Of a stretch of DNA of 64,000 nt, positions 1 through 12,669 are shown piece after piece. Position 1 is the stretch's first letter; each line of letters begins with the position of its first letter. The notes under the pieces are model-generated. The model was not told the DNA's origin. It worked only from the letters and a program-made list of their open reading frames with translations, and made no database searches. The position numbers were made by a program, and so were the translations under genes. Origin of the DNA: Stutzerimonas kunmingensis. Its GTDB lineage: Bacteria; Pseudomonadota; Gammaproteobacteria; Pseudomonadales; Pseudomonadaceae. The DNA lies in the NCBI RefSeq assembly GCF_900114065.1, contig NZ_FORS01000009.1, positions 1 through 64,000 on the forward strand, given 5' to 3'.

Positions 1-331
<331 letters not shown>

Positions 332-338
332 TCCTGCA

Positions 339-1160
339 TTGGAGCGGGTATTCGATCTTGCTCGAATTCCCAGTACCGATGCTTATTTCATAAGTCGAGC
401 ATGGGCGAGTGGTGAGACGCTCTTTGACCAAGCGTCTATCAGTGCCGACGAGTTCCGGCACTGGCTGGAGCAATTACTCGCGGGGCTTGGCTATCTACAC
501 AGGCTGGGATTCACCCATAGGAACATAACCCCGCTCAACATCCTCGTGGATGGCGCTAGGGCTACCTTAGTCGGCATGAGTTCTCTGCCAGCAGAGGATC
601 GTCGAGTGGGTGATCTTCGTTATAAATTCCCAGGTGTTATCGAGCAGGGCTGGTCTGCTTTTGCGGATTTGTATGCGCTTTGGGCTTCATTGCTGGATGG
701 CCTACAACCCGGCGTATTGAAGCAAGCAGATGGCGATCTTGAGCGTGCGATACAACAAGTCACTCACCCTGCGCTTTATGATGGCCTGAAAGCCAAAGTA
801 GCGAAGCTGCTGCACGAAGGCACTGCGTTCCATGCTGATGACTACGTTGCGTGGTTTGGTCTGGACATCACTGACCAGCAGACCACAGATCTACCCGACG
901 CGTTTGCCAAAAAATGGGGCATCAGCAAGGGCTACATGACGTTCTTGGTTGTGGACATGTTGAACGATCAAAGACCCCGCATTCGTAGCCAATGGGTTAT
1001 CGATGCGCTGAGAACCAGACGTATACCGGGAAATAAAACCAACAAAGCCTCGATGAATTCGACCTTCAGCAGGATGAAATCAGCTGGGATCGTTGAGGAG
1101 CACAAGACCAAGCACCGCCTGACTGAAGCCTTCTTGGCCGACTGGAGCACCGGCCAGTAG
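339..1160 (+). CDS. kinase-like protein with C-terminal domain, 5' part lost at an IS end
   Basis: The frame is open from 324, right at the IS end, and has no proper start; TTG at 339 is only the first possible initiator. Residues 1-~170 look like the C-terminal lobe of a Ser/Thr protein kinase: HRNITPLNILVD (about 60-71) matches the HRDxxxxN catalytic loop, but the catalytic Asp is Asn and the following DFG position reads VGM. It may therefore be a pseudokinase. Residues ~190-273, from WGISKGYMTFLV to the end, may be a winged-helix-type domain. I infer that the ATP-binding lobe was lost with the IS insertion. The original family is not recognised; multi-domain kinases of phage-defence loci are one candidate. 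A strong terminator follows. Confidence 0.6.
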   Translation: MERVFDLARIPSTDAYFISRAWASGETLFDQASISADEFRHWLEQLLAGLGYLHRLGFTHRNITPLNILVDGARATLVGMSSLPAEDRRVGDLRYKFPGVIEQGWSAFADLYALWASLLDGLQPGVLKQADGDLERAIQQVTHPALYDGLKAKVAKLLHEGTAFHADDYVAWFGLDITDQQTTDLPDAFAKKWGISKGYMTFLVVDMLNDQRPRIRSQWVIDALRTRRIPGNKTNKASMNSTFSRMKSAGIVEEHKTKHRLTEAFLADWSTGQ

Positions 1161-1178
1161 AGGCTTCAGGCTAAGCAA

Positions 1179-1218
1179 AAGCCCCTGCGGACTCGCGTCA
1201 GCAGGGGCTTCTATTTTT
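1179..1218 (+). terminator. rho-independent terminator after the kinase-like gene
   Basis: A perfect 10-bp stem (AAGCCCCTGC at 1179-1188, GCAGGGGCTT at 1201-1210) with a 12-nt loop is followed by CTATTTTT. It lies 18 bp after the stop codon at 1160. Confidence 0.85.
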
Positions 1219-1234
1219 AGGCTATCGCCAAATT

Positions 1235-1285
1235 ACTTTGGCCGAACCGCTTAACTTTGGCCGAAAGGGCAAATAACTTTGCCCA
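1235..1285. repeat. three spaced copies of ACTTTGGCCGAA
   Basis: ACTTTGGCCGAA occurs at 1235-1246 and 1254-1265, with a degenerate third copy, ACTTTGCCCA, at 1276-1285. The starts are 19 and 22 bp apart, about two helical turns. Such spaced direct repeats are typical of transposase-binding arrays in the ends of multi-site elements (Tn7, Tn5053 or IS21 classes). No matching transposase is visible in the window, so this is a candidate element end only. Confidence 0.4.
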
Positions 1286-1291
1286 CCTCCA

Positions 1292-1315
1292 GGCAGGGTG
1301 GCAGGGTGGCAGGGT
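1292..1315. repeat. 3 x 8-bp tandem repeat (GGCAGGGT)
   Basis: Three exact head-to-tail copies of GGCAGGGT, with a partial fourth (GGCGGG) at 1316-1321. The repeat lies in the gene-free stretch 1161-1657, just after the ACTTTGGCCGAA copies. No coding region of clear quality is seen in that stretch. The rest, 1322-1565, shows nothing I can name. Confidence 0.6.
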
Positions 1316-1565
1316 GGCGGGAATATCAGCATGCGGTTTGTTTCAAAGAAGCCGCAAGCGTGTCGCATCGCACTGCCAATCAGAGTGACTGCTGATGGGC
1401 GATGCCCTTTTGATTGGCATAAATTGCAGAGCCCCAGCCGTCCCGTCGAATCTCCCAGAGTTCCTCCACGCCAAAACGAGATTTTCCGCCTCTTCCTTGT
1501 AGCTTCACTACACAGCATACCTATGCGGGGCTGTGTGACTATGTCTAAAAGCCTGATCTAGAAAG

Positions 1566-1589
1566 AAAAACCCCGGCGCTAGGCCGGGG
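1566..1589 (-). terminator. rho-independent terminator of gyrB
   Basis: Read on the minus strand: CCCCGGC, loop CTAGC, GCCGGGG, then TTTTT (1570-1566). It is 69 bp downstream of the gyrB stop and ends the dnaA-dnaN-recF-gyrB transcription unit. Confidence 0.85.
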
Positions 1590-1598
1590 TGGTGAAAG

Positions 1599-1637
1599 AA
1601 ATTGTCATGACAATAACTAGCACAAACATGACAATTT
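1599..1637. repeat. AT-rich inverted repeat between gyrB and its terminator
   Basis: AAATTGTCATG (1599-1609) and CATGACAATTT (1627-1637) form a perfect 11-bp inverted repeat around a 17-nt spacer. The left arm also lies within a 14-bp palindrome, ATTGTCATGACAAT (1601-1614). It could fold in the gyrB 3' untranslated RNA or be a protein-binding or insertion site. No function can be assigned. Confidence 0.5.
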
Positions 1638-1657
1638 ATCTGCCCGCCGACAGCGAA

Positions 1658-5181
<3,524 letters not shown>

Positions 5182-5190
5182 GAAGCTGGT

Positions 5191-6294
5191 TTACAGACGC
5201 ATCGGCATCACGACATATGCGGAATCATCGTTATCGAATTCCTGAACCAGAGCACTGCTGTTCGAGTCAGACAGAATCAGACGCACCTGTTCGGTGGTCA
5301 TCACGCCCAGCACATCGAGCAGATAGCTGACGTTGAAACCGATCTCCAACGAACTGCCGTTGTAGTCGACCGCAACCTCTTCCTCAGCTTCTTCCTGTTC
5401 GGGGTTGTTCGCCTGAATCTTCAACAGCCCACTTTCCAGCTGCAGACGAATGCCGCGGTACTTTTCGTTGGAGAGAATCGCCGTGCGACTGAACGCTTCA
5501 CGCAGCAACTGACGATCTCCCACCACTAGCTTGTCACCACCACGCGGCAGCACGCGCTCATAGTCCGGGAACTTGCCGTCCACCAGCTTGGAGGTGAAGG
5601 TGAACTCGCCAGTGGTGGCGCGAATATGGTGCTGGCCCAGAACGATGCTGACCTCGGCGTCCTGATCGTTGAGCAGCCGCGCGAGCTCGAGGATACCCTT
5701 ACGCGGCACGATGACCTGATGCCGATCGGGTTGCTCGATCCCCGCCTGCATCGAGCACATCGCCAGGCGGTGGCCGTCCGTCGCTACCGCGCGCAGCATT
5801 CCGCTTGAAACTTCGATGAGCATACCGTTGAGGTAGTAGCGAACGTCCTGCTGCGCCATGGCAAAGCTGCTGCGCTCGATCAGCTTGCGCAGCTTGCCCT
5901 GTTCGACGGTGAAGGAAAGCGAACCTGGACCTTCTTCAACCGTAGGGAAGTCATTGGCCGGCAAAGTTGAAAGGGTAAAGCGGCTGCGCCCGGACTTGAT
6001 AACAACCTTCTGATCATCGAGACGGATATTGATCAGCGCATCGCTCGGCAGGCTCTTGCAAATGTCCATGAGTTTGCGCGCCGGAACGGTGATCTCGCCT
6101 GGCTCGGCGGCCTCTTCAAGGGCAACACGGCCGACCAGTTCGACTTCGAGATCGGTACCGGTCAGCGACAATTGCTGTCCTTGCACCACAAGCAGTACGT
6201 TGGACAGCACCGGCAAGGTCTGACGGCGCTCAACGACGCCAGCAACCAGCTGCAGGGGTTTCAACAGGGCTTCGCGCTGAATGGAGAAATGCAT
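5191..6294 (-). CDS. dnaN: DNA polymerase III beta subunit (sliding clamp)
   Basis: Processivity clamp that encircles DNA and tethers polymerase III and other proteins. The 367 residues are the normal length for the three-domain clamp. It begins MHFSIQREALLKPLQLVAG, the usual first strand and helix, and ends VVMPMRL, the conserved C terminus near the client-binding pocket. It lies between dnaA (33 bp upstream) and recF (9 bp downstream) on the same strand. A ribosome binding site (AAGGGA) precedes the ATG. Confidence 0.98.
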   Translation of the reverse strand: MHFSIQREALLKPLQLVAGVVERRQTLPVLSNVLLVVQGQQLSLTGTDLEVELVGRVALEEAAEPGEITVPARKLMDICKSLPSDALINIRLDDQKVVIKSGRSRFTLSTLPANDFPTVEEGPGSLSFTVEQGKLRKLIERSSFAMAQQDVRYYLNGMLIEVSSGMLRAVATDGHRLAMCSMQAGIEQPDRHQVIVPRKGILELARLLNDQDAEVSIVLGQHHIRATTGEFTFTSKLVDGKFPDYERVLPRGGDKLVVGDRQLLREAFSRTAILSNEKYRGIRLQLESGLLKIQANNPEQEEAEEEVAVDYNGSSLEIGFNVSYLLDVLGVMTTEQVRLILSDSNSSALVQEFDNDDSAYVVMPMRL

Positions 6295-6327
6295 GGTCTG
6301 GTCCCTTGCCTATAGATTAGGTCGCAC

Positions 6328-7773
6328 TCAGGTTGTCAAAGTTCGCAGCAAATTCTTGTAATCTTCACGTATATCCGCGTCAGTTTCCCGTAGTTCGGCG
6401 ATTTTACGGCAAGCATGCAGAACCGTGGTGTGATCCCGCCCACCGAACGCGTCGCCAATCTCAGGGAGGCTGTGGTTGGTCAGCTCCTTGGACAGGGCCA
6501 TGGCCACCTGCCGCGGTCGGGCGACCGATCGCGATCGCCGCTTCGACAGCAAGTCGGAGATCTTGATCTTGTAGTATTCGGCCACGGTGCGCTGGATATT
6601 GTCGACGCTGACCAGTTTATCCTGCAACGCAAGCAAGTCCTTCAGCGATTCGCGAATCAGTTCAATCGTGATATCGCGCCCCATGAAGTGAGCATGGGCG
6701 ATGACCCGCTTCAGCGCTCCTTCGAGTTCACGGACGTTCGAACGGATCCGCTGGGCAATGAAGAAAGCCGCGTCGTGGGGCAGGTCCACCTTCGCCTGGT
6801 CCGCCTTCTTCATCAGGATCGCTACACGAGTCTCAAGCTCGGGCGGCTCGACGGCAACGGTCAGCCCCCAGCCAAAACGCGATTTCAGACGTTCCTCAAG
6901 GCCGTCGATTTCCTTGGGATAGCGGTCACTAGTGAGGATGACCTGCTGGCCACCTTCGAGCAGCGCGTTGAAGGTGTGAAAGAACTCTTCTTGCGAACGC
7001 TCTTTTTTGGCGAAGAACTGGATATCGTCGATCAGTAGTGCATCGACCGAGCGATAGAAGCGCTTGAACTCGTTGATGGCATTGAGCTGCAGTGCCTTGA
7101 CCATATCGGCCACGAAGCGCTCGGAGTGCAGGTAAACCACTTTGGCGTTGGGGTTCTTCTTCAGCAGGTGATTACCCACTGCATGCATCAGGTGAGTCTT
7201 ACCCAGGCCAACACCGCCGTACAGAAAAAGCGGGTTGTAGCCATGCTTGGGATTGTCGGCAACCTGCCAGGCAGCGGCTCGCGCCAACTGGTTGGATTTG
7301 CCCTCGACGAAATTTTCGAAGGTAAAGGTCCGGTTCAGGTAGCTGGTGTGCTTGAGCCCACCCTCGACCTGCACGGTACGCTCGACACGCGGCTGCTCGG
7401 GTTCACTGGTGTCAGCCGACAACGGCTCGAAGCGTGGCGCCTGCATGGCCGGCGCAGGAGCGCTTACTGCCATTGGCTGTGGCTGAGCACGTGCAGCAGC
7501 AGCCGAAGGAAGAGCGGCGGATGACGTCCGTTTACTGCCTATAAGGAGAGAAAGCGCCGGTGCGATTCCGCTTGAACGCTCCGACAGCAGTTCCAACAAT
7601 CGGGAAAGGTACTTTTCGTTGACCCAGTCGAGCACGAAGCGATTGGGCGCATAGACGCGCAGCTCATCACCATCGCCTTCCACCTGTAGTGGACGAATCC
7701 ATGTGTTGAATTGCTGAGCAGGCAGTTCATCGCGCAAAATCTCAACACACTGCTGCCAAAGTTCCACCGACAC
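6328..7773 (-). CDS. dnaA: chromosomal replication initiator protein DnaA
   Basis: AAA+ ATPase that binds DnaA boxes in the adjacent oriC, melts the AT-rich tract and recruits the helicase. I chose the GTG at 7773 (protein begins [14 protein letters not shown], 481 residues) because it matches the conserved N terminus and has AGGAG 6 nt upstream; an ATG further upstream at 7842 would add 23 unconserved residues. Domain I is at 1-~80, then a Pro/Ala-rich linker. Walker A is [14 protein letters not shown] and Walker [13 protein letters not shown]. The C-terminal DNA-binding domain has [14 protein letters not shown]. It is first in the operon with dnaN, recF and gyrB. Confidence 0.97.
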   Translation of the reverse strand: MSVELWQQCVEILRDELPAQQFNTWIRPLQVEGDGDELRVYAPNRFVLDWVNEKYLSRLLELLSERSSGIAPALSLLIGSKRTSSAALPSAAAARAQPQPMAVSAPAPAMQAPRFEPLSADTSEPEQPRVERTVQVEGGLKHTSYLNRTFTFENFVEGKSNQLARAAAWQVADNPKHGYNPLFLYGGVGLGKTHLMHAVGNHLLKKNPNAKVVYLHSERFVADMVKALQLNAINEFKRFYRSVDALLIDDIQFFAKKERSQEEFFHTFNALLEGGQQVILTSDRYPKEIDGLEERLKSRFGWGLTVAVEPPELETRVAILMKKADQAKVDLPHDAAFFIAQRIRSNVRELEGALKRVIAHAHFMGRDITIELIRESLKDLLALQDKLVSVDNIQRTVAEYYKIKISDLLSKRRSRSVARPRQVAMALSKELTNHSLPEIGDAFGGRDHTTVLHACRKIAELRETDADIREDYKNLLRTLTT

Positions 7774-8287
7774 GGAAGCTCCTATCGACTCAGTCGAGGT
7801 AAGACGGCGGCCATTGTAACGGCGCGCCCTCAGGTTATCCACAACAAACCTGAAGCGCAGGACGGAATACCCTAGGTCTGGTCAACCACTCAATGCATGG
7901 AAAAGCATTGTCGCCAAGTCTGTTGATAAATACCCCTGAGGGCAGTGGTCAAGCCTGTTCAAAAGCACTGATCAATATCGCCTGTGGATATCTTACGTTT
8001 TAATCCCCAGGTTGCGCAGAGCCTCTGCACGGGGTGAGCACCGCTTTCGCACCAAGTTTGCATTCGCGGGAGCGCCCGTCTCCTAAGGTCTGTAGCCATC
8101 TATCCACAGAAAAGGTGCTGCACATATATAAGCATTACATCTTAAGAGCTTATATTTCTTTTCCTCTTATTTTTTCATCCATGCAGGGCTGGTTGGAAAT
8201 TGACCTGGCTCGATAGCTTCTCTACAATCGCCGGTCTCTTAAAAGGGGGCCATTCCGGCCCGCAATGGATCACCAGGTAAACGCACC
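7774..8287. other. oriC: chromosomal origin of replication oriC (dnaA-rpmH)
   Basis: This 514-bp gene-free stretch between divergent dnaA and rpmH is the standard Pseudomonas origin position. It holds one perfect DnaA box, TTATCCACA at 7835-7843, and three boxes with one mismatch: TGTTGATAA at 7921-7929, TGTGGATAT at 7983-7991 and CTATCCACA at 8100-8108. An AT-rich tract of about 60 bp (8119-8178) next to the last box is the likely unwinding element. The rpmH promoter lies at its right edge. Confidence 0.9.
8200..8228 (+). promoter_or_regulatory. sigma70 promoter of rpmH
   Basis: TTGACC at 8200-8205 and TACAAT at 8223-8228 are separated by 17 bp, close to the sigma70 consensus. The promoter would start the rpmH-rnpA-yidD-yidC transcript, with a leader of about 50 nt. 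Confidence 0.8.
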
Positions 8288-8422
8288 ATGAAACGCACTT
8301 TCCAGCCCAGCACCATCAAGCGCGCTCGTACTCACGGTTTCCGTGCACGTATGGCCACCAAGAACGGTCGTCAGGTTCTGTCGCGTCGTCGCGCCAAAGG
8401 CCGTAAGCGTCTGACCGTCTGA
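8288..8422 (+). CDS. rpmH: 50S ribosomal protein L34
   Basis: A 44-residue, very basic protein of the large ribosomal subunit, starting [18 protein letters not shown] and ending KGRKRLTV, as in nearly all bacteria. The ATG at 8288 follows a strong sigma70 promoter. It is the first gene of the conserved cluster rpmH-rnpA-yidD-yidC on the right side of oriC. Confidence 0.98.
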
Positions 8423-8436
8423 TATCGGAACAGGTA

Positions 8437-8832
8437 GTGAGTCGGGGCTTCGGCCGGGAAAAGCGTCTGCTGACTCCCCGCCAATTCAAGGCAGTCTTCG
8501 ACTCCCCTTCCGGTAAGGTGCCTGGCAGGAACGTCCTGCTGTTGGCACGCGAGAACGATCTGCAACACCCCCGCCTTGGGCTGGTGATCGGCAAGAAAAG
8601 CGTCAAGCTCTCGGTCGAACGTAACCGCATCAAGCGGCAGATACGTGAGACCTTCCGCCATCACCAGTCGGATCTGGTGGGCTGGGACATCGTGATCATC
8701 GCCCGCAAGGGATTGGCTGATCTGGACAATCCCGAACTGGCGAAGCAATTCGCCAAGCTCTGGAAGCGACTGTCACGCAGCCCATCCAAGACCGCCGTCG
8801 AACCTGGAGCCGCCAACAGCACCCATGCGTAA
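8437..8832 (+). CDS. rnpA: ribonuclease P protein component
   Basis: Protein subunit of RNase P, which with the M1 RNA removes 5' leaders from tRNA precursors. It is 131 residues from a GTG at 8437, 14 bp after the rpmH stop. The signature [13 protein letters not shown] (about residues 62-74) is the conserved RNA-binding helix, and [10 protein letters not shown] near the N terminus is also typical. The 3' end overlaps yidD by 8 nt, suggesting coupled translation. Confidence 0.96.
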   Translation: MSRGFGREKRLLTPRQFKAVFDSPSGKVPGRNVLLLARENDLQHPRLGLVIGKKSVKLSVERNRIKRQIRETFRHHQSDLVGWDIVIIARKGLADLDNPELAKQFAKLWKRLSRSPSKTAVEPGAANSTHA

Positions 8833-9070
8833 ATTGGCCATCGCTTCGATCAGGGTCTACCAGTACGCCATCAGTCCGATGATGGCCAGTCACTGCCGTT
8901 TCTATCCAAGCTGCTCCTGCTATGCACTCGAGGCCATCGAAACTCATGGCCTGTTGCGTGGCGGCTGGCTGAGCCTGCGCAGGTTGGGGCGCTGCCATCC
9001 GTGGAATCCCGGTGGCTACGATCCCGTGCCTTCTCATAACACTTCCAATTCATCTCCGATGGCCGAGTAA
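8825..9070 (+). CDS. yidD: membrane protein insertion efficiency factor YidD
   Basis: Small membrane-associated protein (81 residues) that improves YidC-dependent insertion. The family motif is clear: [23 protein letters not shown], with its invariant Cys residues, followed by [17 protein letters not shown]. It overlaps rnpA by 8 nt and ends 2 bp before yidC, the usual arrangement. Confidence 0.95.
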   Translation: MRKLAIASIRVYQYAISPMMASHCRFYPSCSCYALEAIETHGLLRGGWLSLRRLGRCHPWNPGGYDPVPSHNTSNSSPMAE

Positions 9071-9072
9071 CC

Positions 9073-10743
9073 ATGGATATCAAACGCTCGATACTGCTCG
9101 TCGCTCTAGCAGTCGTTGCCTACCTGATGGTTCTTCAATGGAATCAGGACTACGGTCAGGCAGCCCTGCCGACCGAAACCGCGCAAAGCCAGCCGGGCGT
9201 ACCGGCTCTTCCAGATAGCCCCGCGGCCAACAGCGAAGGCAACGCTGGCGATGTGCCCGCGGTTGCCGGCCAGCAACAGGCCAGCGCCCTGCCGGCTAAC
9301 GCGCCAAGCAGCCAGCTGATTCGTGTGCGCAGCGACGTGCTTGACGTAGCCATCGATCCGCGCGGTGGCGACATCGTCGAACTGCATCTGCCGCAGTACC
9401 CGCGTCGTCAGGATCGTCCCGATGTGCCGTTCCAACTGTTCGAGCGTAGTGGCGAGCGAGTCTATGAAGCACAAAGCGGCCTGATCGGCGACGGCCCGGA
9501 CAAGGCCAGCGGGCGTCCTCAGTACAGCAGTGAGAAAAGCGAGTACCAACTGGCCGAAGGTCAGGATCAGGTGGTCGTCGATCTGAAATACAATGCTGAT
9601 GGCGTCAACTACATCAAGCGTTTCACCCTCGAGCGCGGTAACTATGCGCTGAAGGTGAACTACCTGATCGACAACCAAAGCGGTCAACCCTGGACCGGTT
9701 ACCTGTTCGGTCAGCTCAAGCGCGACAACAGCGGCGATCCCTCCTCAAGCACCGCCACTGGCACCGCTACCTACCTTGGCGCTGCGCTGTGGACCAAGGA
9801 CGAGCCGTATCGTAAGGTCTCCATGGGCGACATGGATGAAAGCAACCTGCGTGAAAGCGTGCAGGGTGGCTGGATCGCCTGGCTGCAACATTATTTCGTC
9901 ACCGCCTGGATTCCTCAGCCGGGCGATACCAACCAGGTGCAGACGCGCAAGGATAGCCAGGGCAACTACATCATCGGCTTCACCGGCCCCGCCGTTACCG
10001 TACCTGCCGGCGCACAGGGCGAGACAGGCGCCACGCTGTATGCCGGCCCGAAGAGCCAGGACAAGCTGGAAGAACTGTCCCCCGGTCTGCGTCTGACCGT
10101 CGACTACGGCATCCTCTGGTTCATCGCTCAGCCGATCTTCTGGCTGCTGGAAAACATCCACGCGCTGCTGGGCAACTGGGGCTGGTCGATCATCGTTCTG
10201 ACCATCGTCATCAAGCTCGCCTTCTTCCCGCTCTCCGCGGCCAGCTACCGGTCGATGGCGCGCATGCGTGCGGTGTCGCCGAAAATGCAGGCGCTGAAGG
10301 AACAGCATGGCGACGACCGCCAGAAGATGTCCCAGGCGATGATGGAGCTGTACAAGAAGGAAAAGATCAATCCGCTGGGCGGCTGCCTGCCGATCCTGGT
10401 GCAGATGCCGGTATTCCTGGCCCTGTACTGGGTCCTGCTGGAAAGCGTCGAGATGCGCCAGGCGCCCTGGATGTTCTGGATCACCGACCTTTCGATCAAA
10501 GACCCGTTCTTCATCCTGCCGATCATCATGGGCGTGACCATGTTCATCCAGCAGCAGCTGAACCCGACGCCGCCGGATCCGATGCAGGCACGAGTGATGA
10601 AGCTGCTGCCGGTGATCTTCACCTTCTTCTTCCTCTGGTTCCCTGCCGGTCTGGTGCTGTACTGGGTGGTCAACAACGTCCTGTCCATCGCCCAGCAGTG
10701 GTACATTACCCGCAAGATCGAGGCCGCGGCGAAGCCCGCCTGA
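9073..10743 (+). CDS. yidC: membrane protein insertase YidC
   Basis: Inner-membrane insertase and Sec-associated chaperone for membrane proteins such as the ATP synthase c subunit encoded downstream. The 556-residue protein has an N-terminal membrane anchor (about residues 5-22), a large periplasmic beta domain with a Gln/Pro/Ala-rich linker, and five C-terminal membrane segments from about residue 345 on. The basic cytoplasmic region YRSMARMRAVSPKMQALKEQ and the segment INPLGGCLPILVQMPVFLALY are conserved. It closes the rpmH cluster; a 12-bp hairpin follows. Confidence 0.97.
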   Translation: MDIKRSILLVALAVVAYLMVLQWNQDYGQAALPTETAQSQPGVPALPDSPAANSEGNAGDVPAVAGQQQASALPANAPSSQLIRVRSDVLDVAIDPRGGDIVELHLPQYPRRQDRPDVPFQLFERSGERVYEAQSGLIGDGPDKASGRPQYSSEKSEYQLAEGQDQVVVDLKYNADGVNYIKRFTLERGNYALKVNYLIDNQSGQPWTGYLFGQLKRDNSGDPSSSTATGTATYLGAALWTKDEPYRKVSMGDMDESNLRESVQGGWIAWLQHYFVTAWIPQPGDTNQVQTRKDSQGNYIIGFTGPAVTVPAGAQGETGATLYAGPKSQDKLEELSPGLRLTVDYGILWFIAQPIFWLLENIHALLGNWGWSIIVLTIVIKLAFFPLSAASYRSMARMRAVSPKMQALKEQHGDDRQKMSQAMMELYKKEKINPLGGCLPILVQMPVFLALYWVLLESVEMRQAPWMFWITDLSIKDPFFILPIIMGVTMFIQQQLNPTPPDPMQARVMKLLPVIFTFFFLWFPAGLVLYWVVNNVLSIAQQWYITRKIEAAAKPA

Positions 10744-10759
10744 CGCCTCAACCGCCAAT

Positions 10760-10789
10760 GCAGAACGCCCCTTGATTGGGGCGTTCTGC
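10760..10789 (+). terminator. 12-bp hairpin between yidC and mnmE
   Basis: GCAGAACGCCCC (10760-10771), loop TTGATT, GGGGCGTTCTGC (10778-10789): a perfect 12-bp stem. There is no run of T after it, so it may be a weak terminator, a processing site or an mRNA stabiliser. Confidence 0.5.
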
Positions 10790-10815
10790 TATCTGCCGTC
10801 CAGAAAGGAGGCCGC

Positions 10816-12183
10816 ATGAATCCAGTTCGCGACACCATTGCCGCCGTCGCTACCGCGCCGGGGCGCGGAGGAGTAGGCATCGTTCGGGTATCAGGGCCAC
10901 GGTCCAAGGCTATCGCCATTACCCTGACCGGCCGTGAGCCAACGCCGCGGCATGCACATTACGGTGCATTTCACGCAGACGACGGCGAGGTGATCGACGA
11001 AGGCCTGCTACTGTTCTTTCCGGGACCGCATTCGTTCACCGGTGAGGACGTACTCGAACTGCAGGGGCATGGCGGCCCGGTTGTCATGGATATGCTGCTG
11101 CAGCGCTGCGTCGAGCTCGGCGTTCGTCTGGCTCGGCCAGGCGAATTCAGTGAACGCGCATTCCTTAACGACAAGCTCGATCTGGCCCAGGCCGAGGCGA
11201 TCGCCGACCTTATCGAAGCGAGTTCGGCGCAGGCCGCGCGCAATGCGGTGCGTTCGCTACAGGGTGAATTCTCTCGCCGCGTGCATCAGTTGACCGAAAG
11301 ATTGATTCAGCTGCGTATCTATGTCGAAGCGGCGATCGATTTTCCCGAAGAAGAGATCGACTTTCTCGCCGATGGGCATGTCCTGGCACAATTGGATGTC
11401 GTGAAAGCCGAGTTATCCACAGTGCTGCGCGAAGCCGGGCAGGGCGCCTTGCTGCGCGACGGAATGACCGTGGTGATTGCAGGGCGCCCCAACGCCGGCA
11501 AGTCCAGTCTGCTTAACGCACTGGCGGGCCGTGAGGCCGCCATTGTCACCGATATTGCCGGCACCACCCGCGATGTCCTGCGCGAACATATCCTGATCGA
11601 CGGCATGCCGCTGCATGTCGTCGATACCGCGGGCCTACGCGATACCGAAGATCAGGTCGAGCGGATCGGTGTGCAGCGCGCGCTCAGCGCCATCGGCGAA
11701 GCGGACAGGGTACTCCTGATGGTCGATGCCAGTGCGCCTGAGGCGCAGGACCCACTAGCCCTTTGGCCGGAGTTTCTCGAATCCAACCCTGCGCCGAACC
11801 GGGTGACGCTGATTCGGAACAAGGCTGACCTGAGCGGTGAGCCGATCTCGATTCGCTTCGACGACAACGGACAGGCAACACTGAGCCTGTGCGCACGATC
11901 CGGCGAAGGTATCGAGTTGCTGCGCGAACACCTCAAGCAGTGCATGGGCTACGAGCAGACCGCTGAAAGCAGCTTCAGCGCCCGACGTCGCCATCTGGAC
12001 GCACTGCGTCTGGCCGACCAGTACCTGGAGCATGGCCATGCCCAACTGACGCTGGCCGGCGCCGGTGAGCTGCTGGCCGAGGATCTGCGCCTGGCACAAC
12101 AGGCACTCGGTGAGATCACAGGCGCGTTCAGCTCAGACGACCTGCTCGGGCGAATCTTCTCGAGCTTCTGCATCGGCAAATGA
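10816..12183 (+). CDS. mnmE: tRNA uridine-5-carboxymethylaminomethyl modification GTPase MnmE
   Basis: GTPase that, with MnmG, installs the 5-(carboxymethyl)aminomethyl group on the wobble uridine of several tRNAs. It has 455 residues: an N-terminal folate-binding domain (1-~120), a helical domain, an inserted G domain with P-loop [14 protein letters not shown] (about 221-234), switch [16 protein letters not shown] and NKAD, and the C-terminal FCIGK with the family's essential Cys. A good AAAGGAG precedes the ATG. The partner mnmG lies 486 bp downstream, across an origin-like segment. Confidence 0.97.
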   Translation: MNPVRDTIAAVATAPGRGGVGIVRVSGPRSKAIAITLTGREPTPRHAHYGAFHADDGEVIDEGLLLFFPGPHSFTGEDVLELQGHGGPVVMDMLLQRCVELGVRLARPGEFSERAFLNDKLDLAQAEAIADLIEASSAQAARNAVRSLQGEFSRRVHQLTERLIQLRIYVEAAIDFPEEEIDFLADGHVLAQLDVVKAELSTVLREAGQGALLRDGMTVVIAGRPNAGKSSLLNALAGREAAIVTDIAGTTRDVLREHILIDGMPLHVVDTAGLRDTEDQVERIGVQRALSAIGEADRVLLMVDASAPEAQDPLALWPEFLESNPAPNRVTLIRNKADLSGEPISIRFDDNGQATLSLCARSGEGIELLREHLKQCMGYEQTAESSFSARRRHLDALRLADQYLEHGHAQLTLAGAGELLAEDLRLAQQALGEITGAFSSDDLLGRIFSSFCIGK

Positions 12184-12279
12184 CACTGCACGGGCGCTAA
12201 CCACGCCCGCCCCCCTTTCATGCACAACGCTACGCTGAAAATTCGTGGCGATGGCATTCGGCTGCCGAAATTCCCGCCA

Positions 12280-12560
12280 TGAGCCCTGTGGAAAAGGCCG
12301 CCTAAGGGCAGTAGAAAAGTTAGGGCGTAAGATGGTGAAAACCCCCGCTGTGTATAAGCTTCACTTTAATCCACAGGATGCTGACGGTATTCACACCGCC
12401 AGCGCCCAGCCGCAGCACAGGTTTATCCTTCGCCACAAGTAAAGAGTGCCAAGGGCTCCACGTGGTTATCCACAGAAATGAGCTTCACCATTTATAAACA
12501 CATAAATAAGCTTCTTATATATTTTCTTCTCTATTTCTAATGTTTATCCACCGACTCGCC
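12280..12560. other. second origin-like segment with DnaA boxes (mnmE-mnmG)
   Basis: The 486-bp gap between mnmE and mnmG contains one perfect DnaA box, TTATCCACA at 12466-12474, and one-mismatch boxes at 12287-12295 (TGTGGAAAA), 12349-12357 (TGTGTATAA), 12367-12375 (TAATCCACA) and 12544-12552 (TTATCCACC). An AT-rich tract (about 12489-12545) separates the last two. The part 12467-12535 lines up base-for-base in many places with 8101-8175 of oriC. Pseudomonas chromosomes are known to carry more than one origin-like fragment; whether this one fires cannot be told from sequence. No gene is seen in 12184-12669. Confidence 0.7.
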
Positions 12561-12669
12561 TCCGCCAGATGGTTGGTCATTTTTTGCTCAGAGCCCTTCT
12601 TTAGCACTGGCTAAATCCCTATACTTCGCGGCTTCCCAAATTCCCATCTGAACAGGCACGAGGTGCGTG

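Noticed and set aside
1298..1561. Plus-strand frame of 87 codons in the gap after the kinase-like gene
   Set aside because: It has no ribosome site and no conserved motif, crosses the tandem repeat and lies in DNA that looks non-coding.
12454..12469. CCACGTGG in the mnmE-mnmG gap as a further parS
   Set aside because: Only about 10 of 16 positions match the consensus; the flanking arms are not inverted copies.
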